From assembly GCA_958428365.1 (NCBI GenBank), contig CAUAFT010000001.1:124001-188000 (forward strand): DNA of 64,000 nucleotides, written 5' to 3'. Position 1 is the first letter of the stretch. Each line of letters starts with the position of its first letter. Origin of the DNA: an uncultured Lachnospiraceae bacterium. Lineage in GTDB: Bacteria > Bacillota > Clostridia > Lachnospirales > Lachnospiraceae. Shown in pieces: positions 1 to 8,352 of this stretch. The notes beneath the pieces are model-generated. The model was not told the DNA's origin, did no database searches, and saw nothing but the letters and a program-made list of their open reading frames with translations. The position numbers and the translations under genes are program-made.

Positions 1-393
1 ACTCTGGGATATTCCCGGAAGTGTATATTCCATCTGCAGAGAAGCCGCCGCCCCCGACATGGAGCTGACGCCCGGACAGATCTCAAAGGGGATATTCCGC
101 GCCCTTAATTCATCCATCTGCTCCCGGATGGCTCCGTAGATGGACGGATCTCCGGTATGGAGACGGACGGTCATAAGATGCGCTCTCTCCGCCTCCTCCA
201 TCACCTCCAACACCTCGTCCAGATTCATATAAGCACTGTTATAGATCCGGCATTCCTCCCCTGCCGCTTTTAACAGATCGGGATTCACCAGAGAACCCGC
301 ATAGATGATGACGTCCGCTTTTTTCAGATATTCCAGCCCCCGAACCGTGATAAGATCCTCCGCTCCGGGACCTGCGCCTACGAAATAAACCAT
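1..393 (-). CDS. cobM: Precorrin-4 C11-methyltransferase, 3' part missing (window edge)
   Basis: S-adenosylmethionine-dependent methylase that adds a methyl group at C11 of (cobalt-)precorrin-4 in corrin ring synthesis (CobM/CbiF family). The first 131 residues are present. They show the N-terminal glycine-rich motif VYFVGAGPGAEDLIT, the family segment YAGSLVNPDLL, the LHTGDPSIYGA motif and the start of the CPGVSS SAM-binding motif. The ATG at 391-393 is chosen because this is where the family normally begins; the start overlaps the end of cbiD by 16 bases, so the two are probably translationally coupled. The C-terminal half lies beyond base 1. It is the third gene of a cbiL-cbiD-cobM run. 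Confidence 0.93.
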   Translation of the reverse strand, partial: MVYFVGAGPGAEDLITVRGLEYLKKADVIIYAGSLVNPDLLKAAGEECRIYNSAYMNLDEVLEVMEEAERAHLMTVRLHTGDPSIYGAIREQMDELRARNIPFEICPGVSSMSGAAASLQMEYTLPGISQS

Positions 394-1547
394 GTTATCA
401 ATTCCTCCGCTCCTTCTGTCTCCCCCAGATACCCGAATTTTTCAGAAAATAAGATGACGCTGCATTTCATATTTCCTCCTGCCCGGCGGGCAATATATTC
501 CTGGATTTTCACACAGATGCTCTTCATGACGGCTTCCCGCAGTCCCCAGGTCTCCAGGTGATCCAGGATCTCATCCGTATTGATACAGCCCATGATCTGC
601 TCTGCCATCCCCCGGTCGCCTCCGCTTAATACCGTATGCAGAGCAAAGATCTCACAGCGGGCGTCCGCCACTTTAGAATGGGTGTTCATGATTCCCGCCG
701 CCAGCTTTACCAGCTTCCCGATATTTCCCACCAATAGGACCTGTTTCATCCCATAGGCGGCTGCCAGATCCAGGGTCTCGCCGATATAATTACTGCATTT
801 GATACTCTTTTCCATATCCAGTCCCAGATATTTTTTCGCATATTCCTGCCCGTAATTGCCCGGCGTCACCAGAAGCCGCTCCTCCCCCAGCACCTGTAAC
901 TGACGGATCTGAGTCTCTATGGTGTCCACGATTGCCTGCTCGCTCATGGGTTCTAAGATCCCGCTGGTTCCAAGAATGGAGATCCCTCCGGTGATTCCAA
1001 GTCTTGGGTTAAAGGTACGCTCCGCCAGCTCCTCCCCGGCAGGCACGCTGACTGTAATCAGAAGTTCTTCCCCGTACTCCGCCAGCTTACACACTTCCCC
1101 CGCCGCCTGGAAGATCATGGCTCTTGGCACGGTGTTGATGGCTGCCTGTCCGATCTTCTGTTCCAACCCTTTTTTAGTAACTCTCCCGACGCCGATCCCT
1201 CCGTCCAGATAAAGATTCGGATACCGCTCATCGGAGAACGCCTCCTTCGCAACCTCGCGACCCGGTTCTGTTTTTTCCAGACTCACAAAGATCTCAGCAT
1301 GGTTCGTGACGTCCGGGTCGTCCCCACTGTCCTTTTGTACCATGTATTCCGCCCTTTGTTCCGAACTCTGTACGCAGGATACCGCCACTTCCACGGTGAT
1401 CCCCTTAGGCGTATGGATCCTTACCGTTTTTTCATCGATTCCAAACAAAAGTCTCATTGCCGCCGCTTTTGCGGCTGCGGCGGCACAGGTTCCCGTGGTA
1501 ATCCCGCATCGCAGCTGCTTTTGATTTTTTGTGATATACTCTCTCAT
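378..1547 (-). CDS. cbiD: Cobalt-precorrin-5B C1-methyltransferase
   Basis: Methylates C1 of the corrin ring during oxygen-independent (early cobalt insertion) cobalamin synthesis. The 389-residue protein has full family length and the CbiD hallmark GITTGTCAAAAAKAA at about residues 15-29, followed by PKGITVEV and, near the middle, the LGITGGISILGTSG segment. CbiD is specific to the anaerobic route, which fits a strict anaerobe. The start codon overlaps the stop of cbiL by 4 bases (ATGA-type), and the 3' end overlaps cobM, so all three are one operon. No cobalamin riboswitch is visible nearby. Confidence 0.96.
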   Translation of the reverse strand: MREYITKNQKQLRCGITTGTCAAAAAKAAAMRLLFGIDEKTVRIHTPKGITVEVAVSCVQSSEQRAEYMVQKDSGDDPDVTNHAEIFVSLEKTEPGREVAKEAFSDERYPNLYLDGGIGVGRVTKKGLEQKIGQAAINTVPRAMIFQAAGEVCKLAEYGEELLITVSVPAGEELAERTFNPRLGITGGISILGTSGILEPMSEQAIVDTIETQIRQLQVLGEERLLVTPGNYGQEYAKKYLGLDMEKSIKCSNYIGETLDLAAAYGMKQVLLVGNIGKLVKLAAGIMNTHSKVADARCEIFALHTVLSGGDRGMAEQIMGCINTDEILDHLETWGLREAVMKSICVKIQEYIARRAGGNMKCSVILFSEKFGYLGETEGAEELITWFIS

Positions 1548-2245
1548 TCTTCCATTTCTTTCACAATAATGGTTGTGAAATATCCGGCATTTTCATCCAG
1601 ATCTCCTATCTTCCGGCAAACTCTCTGATCCTCCATGCCGCAGTTCACCACCGCATGGGATCTCGCCCTGCCGGAGGTCTCCAGCTCTTGCAGCTTTTCC
1701 TTCACCGCTTTTACTTTTCCGCCGGATTTCATGAGGACCCTTGTACCGGAAAAACCTTCCATCTCCTCTCCCAGATCATATCCGGGAAGGATATGAAGCT
1801 GCTCTGTGCCCAGGGCAAGAGGAATGCCAAGTTCCGCCGCCACGGCGCAAAAAGAGGGAACCCCGCTGACCAGTTCCGCCTCATACCCGGCTCTTTGTAC
1901 CTTCTCGTGGAGCCTCATATAAGTACCATAAACCACCGGATCACCCAGATTCAAAAAGGCGATCTGCTTTCCGTTCTCCAACTGTTCCATCAATTTCCTG
2001 CTGCCCTCCCCGTAGGAAAGTTCCAGCCTGTCCCTGTCGTTGGTCATGGGGATCGGCACGCAGACCACCGGCTTTTTCTCCATCTCAGGAACCGCTCTCC
2101 TTGCAATCTGATAAGCGGTACAGGAATCCGGGGATCCTGCCGGAATCCCGATCAGATCGCATTCCCGGATCACACGAAGGGCTTTTACCGTGATCAGTTC
2201 AGGATCTCCCGGTCCCACGCCAACCCCGTACAATCTTCCTTTCAT
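1544..2245 (-). CDS. cbiL: Precorrin-2 / cobalt-factor II C20-methyltransferase
   Basis: Tetrapyrrole methylase of the CobI/CbiL family: adds a methyl group at C20 of (cobalt-)precorrin-2, the first committed corrin step after the siroheme branch. 233 residues. Visible motifs are the N-terminal VGVGPGDPELITVKA, FLNLGDPVVYGTY in the middle, and SGVPSFCAVAAELGIPLA. A weak purine-rich ribosome site (AAAGGG) precedes the ATG. It is the first gene of the cbiL-cbiD-cobM unit. Its substrate would come from the hemA...hemL operon about 40 kb away, which encodes uroporphyrinogen-III methyltransferase. With CbiD next to it, CbiL is more likely than the aerobic CobI. Confidence 0.92.
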   Translation of the reverse strand: MKGRLYGVGVGPGDPELITVKALRVIRECDLIGIPAGSPDSCTAYQIARRAVPEMEKKPVVCVPIPMTNDRDRLELSYGEGSRKLMEQLENGKQIAFLNLGDPVVYGTYMRLHEKVQRAGYEAELVSGVPSFCAVAAELGIPLALGTEQLHILPGYDLGEEMEGFSGTRVLMKSGGKVKAVKEKLQELETSGRARSHAVVNCGMEDQRVCRKIGDLDENAGYFTTIIVKEMEE

Positions 2246-2334
2246 TCTACCACACCCTTTCTAATTCTGCCATCCTCTCGCATGAAGAGCGCAGAAAATT
2301 TTAAAATAGCGTCGACAAATGCCGCAGCTTACAA

Positions 2335-2363
2335 TTGTATTCCGCTTTTATCTGTGTTATATT
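2335..2363 (+). promoter_or_regulatory. Sigma-A-type promoter of the DUF4250 gene
   Basis: TTGTAT (2335-2340) and TATATT (2358-2363) are separated by 17 bases and lie about 60 bases before the plus-strand ATG at 2423. Called by eye from consensus similarity. Confidence 0.5.
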
Positions 2364-2422
2364 TTCAAATGGATCTAATGAAAACGTACAAAACCAATTA
2401 TAAAAATAGAAGGAGAATTTTT

Positions 2423-2602
2423 ATGTATACTTTACCAAAAGACCCCGTCATGCTCTTAAGTTTCGTGAACATGAAGCTGCGGGACGAGTACCCGAATCTG
2501 GAGGCTCTGTGCGCCTCCCTGGACATTCAAAAAGAGCCGCTCTGTGAGCAGCTCGCTGCCATCGACTATCATTATATTGAGTCGGTGAACCAGTTTAAAT
2601 AA
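2423..2602 (+). CDS. DUF4250 domain-containing protein
   Basis: Small protein of 59 residues that matches, from memory, the DUF4250 family common in Clostridia. The segments PKDPVMLLSFVNMKLRDEYP, LEALCASLDI and IDYHYIESVNQF span the whole protein. The ATG at 2423 is set by AGGAG at 2411-2415; the frame is open far upstream, but that part only mirrors cbiL on the other strand. No membrane segment or signal peptide is present. The function of the family is unknown to me. It is one of only three plus-strand genes here. Its last 8 bases overlap the 3' end of the convergent patatin gene. Confidence 0.88.
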   Translation: MYTLPKDPVMLLSFVNMKLRDEYPNLEALCASLDIQKEPLCEQLAAIDYHYIESVNQFK

Positions 2603-3428
2603 AAGAACGGATCTTCTTAGCGTCACGATAACCCTTGTGATAGAGGCGTTCGATGGCGCTCTTATCCTTAGTCAGAGTGTTCATTCCTCCCAGATCGTCC
2701 GGGGCAAGAATTAACACGTCCCCTTTTTTCTCATATTTTTTTGCCAACGCCACGCTGTCGTTGTATTTTTTATATCGAAGCGCCAGATCTTCCCCCGCCT
2801 TCGGATATTTTTTCTTCAGGATCTTTGCAGGAAAAGCATCTTTTTTCGGCACGCGGACAGTGTCGATGGGCTTCGTCAGAATGACCACCACCTTATCGCA
2901 TCCGTCATCAAACGCTTTTTGCACCGGAACAGGATCTGCGATCCCACCGTCGTAATAAGGCACGCCCTTAATGCGGTAGGGTCTGCACACCAGTGGGATA
3001 CAGCAGGACGCTTTCATAATGCTGTAATCATCCTGAAACATATCTTTTTTATCAAAATAGACCGGCTTTCCCGTAATGGCATTCGTTGCCACCACCTTCA
3101 GCACTGCGTCAGATTTTTCCAGTTCTTTATAATTCAGGGGATTCTCTCCTCCCTCGTTGGAGAGTTCCCCGTAAATATAATCCATATTGATATAAGAACC
3201 GCTGCGCAAAAGATTTTTCATACTCATATATTCTCTGCGGAAGGAATAGTCCATATAGAACTGATAATTCCTACCCTTCTGCTTCGCGAGATAGGAGCAG
3301 ACATTGGCGCTTCCCGCCGATACCCCAATGCAGTAATCAAAATGGATATCCTGCTCCATACAATAGTCAAATATCCCTGCTCCATAGATTCCCCGCAGTC
3401 CGCCGCCTACATCTACAATACCTGTCAT
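2595..3428 (-). CDS. Patatin-like phospholipase family protein
   Basis: Predicted Ser-Asp dyad lipid acyl hydrolase of the bacterial patatin group (YjjU/RssA-like). The oxyanion-hole motif VGGGLRGIYGAG is at residues 7-18, the nucleophile elbow GVSAGS puts the serine at residue 37, and the dyad aspartate lies in DGGIADPVPV at about residue 160. No signal peptide is seen, so it should be cytoplasmic. It starts 19 bases downstream of the Hpt gene and may belong to the FapA/HD-GYP/Hpt transcription unit. The substrate cannot be inferred from sequence. The 3' end overlaps the DUF4250 gene by 8 bases. Confidence 0.92.
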   Translation of the reverse strand: MTGIVDVGGGLRGIYGAGIFDYCMEQDIHFDYCIGVSAGSANVCSYLAKQKGRNYQFYMDYSFRREYMSMKNLLRSGSYINMDYIYGELSNEGGENPLNYKELEKSDAVLKVVATNAITGKPVYFDKKDMFQDDYSIMKASCCIPLVCRPYRIKGVPYYDGGIADPVPVQKAFDDGCDKVVVILTKPIDTVRVPKKDAFPAKILKKKYPKAGEDLALRYKKYNDSVALAKKYEKKGDVLILAPDDLGGMNTLTKDKSAIERLYHKGYRDAKKIRSFI

Positions 3429-3447
3429 TTTATTTCCTTCTTTCTGC

Positions 3448-3813
3448 TTAAAATTCCGGGATGCCCTTTTCTTTCAGACTGTCTAACAATTCCAGTGTCT
3501 TTTGGTATGCCTCTTTCAATTCCTCCAGCTCCTCCACAGAAGGCATCTCTTCTGCCCGAAGTCTCTCCGTCACCTTAGAAACCTGTTCGTATAACCCCGT
3601 TAATGAGAGATTTCCACAGACTCCCTTCAATGTGTGGGCGGCGTTAAAAGCCTCTTCTGTCTGTCCTGCGCTGACTGCTTCTAAAATTTTTTTATAATTA
3701 TCATCCTCCGGAAAACGGAAGAGAAACTTCTCAAAAAGTCCCCGGTTTCCCAAAAATCTCTGACGGGCAGATTCGATATCCAGCCCCAGTTCTCTATAAT
3801 TTTCATCTGTCAT
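3448..3813 (-). CDS. Hpt domain-containing phosphotransfer protein
   Basis: A 121-residue protein made almost entirely of one histidine phosphotransfer (Hpt) domain. The motif AHTLKGVCGNLSL places the phosphoaccepting histidine at residue 60, followed by a helical stretch rich in E and L as expected for the four-helix bundle. Stand-alone Hpt proteins relay phosphate between hybrid kinases and receiver domains. It starts 11 bases after the REC-HD-GYP gene, whose receiver is the obvious partner, but no histidine kinase is in the window. The partner assignment is inference from adjacency. Confidence 0.9.
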   Translation of the reverse strand: MTDENYRELGLDIESARQRFLGNRGLFEKFLFRFPEDDNYKKILEAVSAGQTEEAFNAAHTLKGVCGNLSLTGLYEQVSKVTERLRAEEMPSVEELEELKEAYQKTLELLDSLKEKGIPEF

Positions 3814-3824
3814 GTCACATCCTC

Positions 3825-4892
3825 CTACTGATTGCTGTCCATAAATAACTCAATGGCGCCTTTTGACAGAGCAAGGCAATTCAGAAGTTTTTCTGAAAAT
3901 ACGCCGCAGTCCCCCTGACAGATCATCTGATACGCCGTCTCCTTATCAAACGCCGACTTATAGACGCGCTCACTCACCAATGCGTCATAGACGTCCGCCA
4001 CGGATACGATCTGGGCCTCAATGCTGATCTCTTCCCCCTTTAAGCCGTCGGGATAACCGTTTCCGTCATAACGCTCGTGGTGATGTCTGCAAATATCATA
4101 GCAGGCATTGTACTGCTCTTCATCCTGCACCTCTCCCAACATTTTTAAGATCTCGCAGCCCTTTGTGGTATGGGTCATCATGATCTGATACTCGTCCTCC
4201 GTCAGCCTACTTGGCTTTAACAGAATGCTGTCCGGTATGGAGATCTTTCCGATATCATGCATGGCTGAAGCCGTCACCATCAGTTCAATGCGCTCTGTGG
4301 TCAACCCGTATTCAGGATAGTTCTCCATACAGGTCTGTGCAAGAATACTGGTGAGCCCTTTGATCCTCTTGACATGGAGTCCCGATTCCAGATTTCTAAA
4401 CTCCACAATATTGCTCATAACATCGATCATCTTGCCCTGGAACTGCTCCAATTTTACTTCTTTTTCCGAGAGCTCGCGCTTTTGTTTTCTCACAATGGAT
4501 TCCAGCTTCTGACGGTTCTGGTACATCTCGATCATATTGAGACCTCTTTTTCGGATAACCTGTGAATTAAAAGGCTTTCCGATGAAGTCCACGGCTCCTA
4601 AATCGTAACAGGAGAGCATCACTTTCTCGTCAGTGTTTGCCGTCACAAGGATGATGGGAATCTTTTTCTGGATCCCTTTTGCGCTCAATACCTTTAATAC
4701 CTGATAACCGCTGACCACAGGCATCACCAGATCCAATAAGATCAATGCAATATCCTTCATATGTTCATTCAACTGCATCAGCGCTTCCTTGCCATTGGAA
4801 GCCATGATGATCTCATATCTATCCTCAAAAATCTGACCGAGTATCTCCCGGTTCATCTCTTCATCATCAACAATCAAAATGCATTTACTCAT
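3825..4892 (-). CDS. Response regulator with REC and HD-GYP domains
   Basis: RpfG-like two-component regulator of 355 residues. Residues 1-120 form a receiver domain (acidic DDEE at 9-12, phosphoacceptor Asp54 in LLDLVMP, conserved Lys106 in GKPF). A coiled linker covers about 125-155. An HD-GYP domain follows, with HDIGK (His-Asp at 212-213), HHERYDGNGYP at about 271-281 and SVADVYDAL. HD-GYP enzymes of this type usually hydrolyse cyclic di-GMP, and the catalytic residues I can see are intact. Its start overlaps the stop of the FapA-family gene by 4 bases, and the Hpt gene follows after 11 bases, so the three are an operon. Confidence 0.94.
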   Translation of the reverse strand: MSKCILIVDDEEMNREILGQIFEDRYEIIMASNGKEALMQLNEHMKDIALILLDLVMPVVSGYQVLKVLSAKGIQKKIPIILVTANTDEKVMLSCYDLGAVDFIGKPFNSQVIRKRGLNMIEMYQNRQKLESIVRKQKRELSEKEVKLEQFQGKMIDVMSNIVEFRNLESGLHVKRIKGLTSILAQTCMENYPEYGLTTERIELMVTASAMHDIGKISIPDSILLKPSRLTEDEYQIMMTHTTKGCEILKMLGEVQDEEQYNACYDICRHHHERYDGNGYPDGLKGEEISIEAQIVSVADVYDALVSERVYKSAFDKETAYQMICQGDCGVFSEKLLNCLALSKGAIELFMDSNQ

Positions 4893-6733
4893 CGTCTTCC
4901 CTGCTTTCCTCCCATGATTTTTTCCCTGGTATATATGGTCGCCCTCGTATCTTCCTGAATCTCCTTACTCAGTCCGCCTATGGTGATCAGAACATTCTCA
5001 AAGACACTTCCGCGAACTCTTACATAGGCGTTTTGCGACCGCTTTCTCTTTGCCTCCAATTGAGAAAGCTCCGCCTTTTCTTCCACCAGCGCCACCTCTT
5101 TCATCCCGATGACCTGTATGATCTTATGCAGGAGCTTCTCCTTCTCCTCATCGACCTTCGCCAGTTCCACAAAAGTCGCCTGGGCTTCCCGAAGCTGCAT
5201 TAATTCCGTTTCCGTCTGTTCCATTCTTTTTTTACACTGGGAATATTCCAGCTCAACCGCCATGGTGTTTCCCACTTCCACCTCTGTCCGGTTCCTGCTG
5301 GGACTTCCCAGGACTGTGGTCTCTATTCCGGCAACCGCGCAGAGCTTTCCCCCAATGATCCTGGATTTGCCTCCTCTTGCCTCGATCTTGCCGTCAGAAT
5401 CCACCTTACAGTTCATGAAGTAATTTCCCTCAATACTTCCTTTTGCCTTTATCACCACAGATTCAAAAAAGCTGCCCATGATCTTGCCGCCAGCTTCAAT
5501 ATATCCCTGATTTGCAGCGTTTGCGCCCTTTCGGATCATGATATTATTGCCGGCATAGAGTTTCGCTCCCTCCACATAACCGTCTACAATAATATCCTTA
5601 CCTGCCCGTATCCTGGTCATTTCATTGACATTTCCCTGTACATGTACAGTTCCCTCATAGTCAATATTTCCGTTGATCCTGGTCAGATCTCCCTGAATCA
5701 GCAGCACCTCCACCACATTCAAAAATCCCTTCTTTTCCTCAAAGGACACATGACCGTCGATGGCTGCGTAATAGTGACCGTCTTTGGGACTGCGGTAAAA
5801 TCCTTTTCCACTCAAAGCTCTTGGCTCTTTTCCCGCTTCTCCCGGTATCTCCACCCCCGTCACGGTTCTGCCGCTGCGTCCTTTTTTTGCGGGATGGTAT
5901 TTGACCAGCTTCTGATCCTTCTCCACCGCCTCCGCCACCATGACGTTCGTATAGTCCGCCCGTCCGTCTCCGGTGATCTCCGGGACTCCCGGAAGCCTTT
6001 TTTCAAAGAGAAATTCATGAGAACCGTTCCGTCCTCTCTGGGGTGTATTTCCCTCCGCCACCAAGACTTCCTTTCCCCTGTAATTTCCTCCTGCCAGTCC
6101 ACGGATGGTATCCTCCACCAGATATTTCTCACAAATATCATATTTTCTCAGGAGGGCTTTCAGCTCTCCCTCCATGAACTGCCGTTTCACAGATGTTGGT
6201 ATCAAAAGAAAAGCGCTAAGGTAGTCGTCGCTGATATGTATCTGTATCCCCGTATCGTCATCGAGAAGTATTTTTTCATAACCTTTCGCCTTTTTCCTGT
6301 ATGCTTTGCGCAGCAGCTTTGCCCGATATTCCTTCATATCCTCCGGAGAATAGATCAGCTTCGCAAATTCCTGTACCGGAAGATGATCCATGAGTCCCCA
6401 GCGGATCTCTCTCATCTGTGCTGCCGTGAACAAAGGAGTGGCATAGACCGAGACATCTACCCCGGCATAGAGACCCAACCGCAGCTCTCTCATCTGCATC
6501 CAGTTATAGCACTGTTTTGCAAAAACCTCCACAGGCAGCTCCTGTTCCAGTCCAAAGCGTATCTCCCTGATCTGGGACTCGTAGTACTCTTTCTGATAGG
6601 GTTCTAAAAGTCTCTCGATCTCTTCTTCATCCAGCTCCTGGGAGGATTCCGTATTACGTCCTCCAGGCTTTTGCTGACAAACTTCTTCTATTAAGTTTAA
6701 AATTTCACTTTCCGTCATTTTTACTTTTTTCAT
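4889..6733 (-). CDS. FapA family (DUF342) protein with N-terminal 26-residue repeats
   Basis: 614-residue cytoplasmic protein. From about residue 160 to the end it resembles the FapA/DUF342 family: flexible N-terminal sheet, a beta-helix with motifs such as GDLTRINGNIDYEGTV, GNVNEMTRIRAGKDI and GGKIMGSFFES, then a coiled coil (about 490-570). FapA relatives occur beside signalling and motility genes but lack a settled biochemical role. Unusually, residues 51-154 carry four copies of an exact 26-residue repeat, with cores QIREIRFGL (54), QMRELRLGL (80), QMREIRWGL (106) and the degenerate DMKEYRAKL (132). The spacers repeat LPVxxFAKxxY. It is the first gene of the FapA - HD-GYP - Hpt operon. 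Confidence 0.88.
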   Translation of the reverse strand: MKKVKMTESEILNLIEEVCQQKPGGRNTESSQELDEEEIERLLEPYQKEYYESQIREIRFGLEQELPVEVFAKQCYNWMQMRELRLGLYAGVDVSVYATPLFTAAQMREIRWGLMDHLPVQEFAKLIYSPEDMKEYRAKLLRKAYRKKAKGYEKILLDDDTGIQIHISDDYLSAFLLIPTSVKRQFMEGELKALLRKYDICEKYLVEDTIRGLAGGNYRGKEVLVAEGNTPQRGRNGSHEFLFEKRLPGVPEITGDGRADYTNVMVAEAVEKDQKLVKYHPAKKGRSGRTVTGVEIPGEAGKEPRALSGKGFYRSPKDGHYYAAIDGHVSFEEKKGFLNVVEVLLIQGDLTRINGNIDYEGTVHVQGNVNEMTRIRAGKDIIVDGYVEGAKLYAGNNIMIRKGANAANQGYIEAGGKIMGSFFESVVIKAKGSIEGNYFMNCKVDSDGKIEARGGKSRIIGGKLCAVAGIETTVLGSPSRNRTEVEVGNTMAVELEYSQCKKRMEQTETELMQLREAQATFVELAKVDEEKEKLLHKIIQVIGMKEVALVEEKAELSQLEAKRKRSQNAYVRVRGSVFENVLITIGGLSKEIQEDTRATIYTREKIMGGKQGRR

Positions 6734-6879
6734 TTTGTATTTCCTGCTGCATTCTTCACCACAGTGTTATTTAACAGATATAATATCCACTAATATCATA
6801 CCATATTTTAACATTGAACCTTTCATTTAGACAATAGGATTTTGGGAAATCCCATAAAAAGGAAGGGGATTCTCTCCTC

Positions 6880-8163
6880 CTATTTTCTCCGCCTTCTCCT
6901 TCTGAGGAAAATTCCCAAAAAAACGGCTCCCACTCCTACAAAAAACGAAATTAAAATTCCACGAACAGGGATCCCTTTTTTAAAACTTCCAGGCTCCGTC
7001 AGACTGGCGCTGTTATTTCCCATATCCCTGACCGCGTCCTCCTCCATATTCACCCTGTAGGTCACACCGTACTTTGGCTCCCCTCCTATAATTTCCTTCC
7101 AGGAAAACTCGATCCCCCAGGTTCCATCTTCCTGTTGTACTGCCTTTTCTTCTCCGCTCATGGTATAGGAATAACTTTCTTCCTCTGTCTGTATCCTGAG
7201 ATTTTTTCCCTTTACCATACGGATCTTTTCATTTGCCCGGATCAAAAGATTCTCCCCGGTCGTCTCCACAGACAGCTTTGGCGGCTCCCTGTCCATTTTT
7301 TCATAGATCAGCCTGGCGATCGCCTGATGTCCCTTTGCATTGGGATGGGGATCCAGATTGATGTTCGCAATCTCATCCAACGAAGCCGGAACCACGTTGG
7401 TATACCCATCCTGTTGAAACAGCAGATAGGTATTCACCAGATGATAATCCTTTGCCTCGCTTTGAAAGCTCTCATTGAGCTTTCGAACATAGGGTTCCGT
7501 CAGTTCACAGAGATTCAGGATCTCCGCAACTCCATACGAATAGTCCGTAAAACAATAGGGATTGTAGATATTATCCACATAGAGGACCGCATAGGGATTG
7601 ATGCGCCGGATCTCTTCCAGGATCCTCTGAAAATTTTCCTGAAATTCATCACATGCCGCAAGGATCTCCTCATTCTCCCGAAGATTCCTTTTTGCAGTCC
7701 GAATTTCCTCCAAAAAATCCAAAACCTCCACTTCCTGGGTCAGAAATCTTTCGGTCATCGTCTCATAGAGCTCACCGGAAGAATCCCCTTCCATACCAAA
7801 ACTCCGGGCAATGCTGGCAACACAGGGTTTTAAGATATCGTTGGAACCGATGGAGAGCAGGATGATATCTGCAGCTCCAATGGCAGAATCATATTCGCCT
7901 GCCTCCAGCTTTTCAAGGAGTTCTCCGCTTTTTAGACCATTGATCCCTTCATTTTGTACGGTGGAGCCTGTCATCTCTGCAAGAATGCCGCTGTAGGACT
8001 CTTCCTTTGGATGTTTCAGACCATAACCCTGGGCGATGCTGTCTCCAAGCGCCAGGATATGCAGAGGTCTTGTGGAGGCTCTGCATAGGATGAGACTATT
8101 TGTAAAAACACTTACAGCAATGATGAACGCCAGTAATATGGAAATGATTTTCTTCTTTTTCAT
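6880..8163 (-). CDS. SGNH/GDSL-type hydrolase, membrane-anchored and surface-exposed
   Basis: Predicted esterase or lipase of the SGNH fold. The mature part begins with block I GDSIAQG (Ser at residue 42), followed by the block III SIGSNDI and the block V DPHPNAKGH containing the catalytic Asp-His pair. An N-terminal hydrophobic segment (about residues 6-24) should direct export. The C-terminus has one hydrophobic helix ending in a run of arginines (GIFLRRRRRRK), which would hold the protein on the outer face of the membrane; no LPXTG motif is present. The start at 8163 is preferred over the ATG two codons upstream because AAAAGGA is then about 7 bases away. The substrate is unknown; peptidoglycan or polysaccharide deacetylation are possibilities. 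Confidence 0.88.
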   Translation of the reverse strand: MKKKKIISILLAFIIAVSVFTNSLILCRASTRPLHILALGDSIAQGYGLKHPKEESYSGILAEMTGSTVQNEGINGLKSGELLEKLEAGEYDSAIGAADIILLSIGSNDILKPCVASIARSFGMEGDSSGELYETMTERFLTQEVEVLDFLEEIRTAKRNLRENEEILAACDEFQENFQRILEEIRRINPYAVLYVDNIYNPYCFTDYSYGVAEILNLCELTEPYVRKLNESFQSEAKDYHLVNTYLLFQQDGYTNVVPASLDEIANINLDPHPNAKGHQAIARLIYEKMDREPPKLSVETTGENLLIRANEKIRMVKGKNLRIQTEEESYSYTMSGEEKAVQQEDGTWGIEFSWKEIIGGEPKYGVTYRVNMEEDAVRDMGNNSASLTEPGSFKKGIPVRGILISFFVGVGAVFLGIFLRRRRRRK

Positions 8164-8290
8164 AGGCATGTCCTTTTCCCTTTTTCCACATTATATCAAA
8201 GTTGAGAGGGATGTGCAATGGGTGGGGAGGGGGTAACTGAACCGTGGATCGTGAATATGTGTCGTTTCCGCTTGGAATAACTTTATTCCA

Positions 8291-8337
8291 AAAAAAACAA
8301 CCCCGGTACGGTATTTCTTACCGGAGCGGGGCTGTTT
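8291..8337 (-). terminator. Intrinsic terminator after the spore coat gene pair
   Basis: Read on the minus strand, AACAGCCCCG pairs with CGGGGTTGTT around an inner CCGGTA/TACCG stem, followed by seven T residues. It lies directly downstream of the spore coat operon. Confidence 0.85.
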
Positions 8338-8352
8338 CCTACGAAAAAAAGA

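Noticed and set aside
1655..2422. Upstream part of the plus-strand frame leading into the DUF4250 gene
   Set aside because: It lies antisense to cbiL, has no family similarity, and a strong ribosome site sets the real start at 2423.
2246..2422. Cobalamin riboswitch upstream of cbiL
   Set aside because: No B12-box (GCCACTG-like) or the associated helices could be found; the region is too short as well.
5642..6607. Long plus-strand open frame of 321 codons
   Set aside because: Exact antisense of the FapA-family gene, with no ribosome site and non-protein-like composition.
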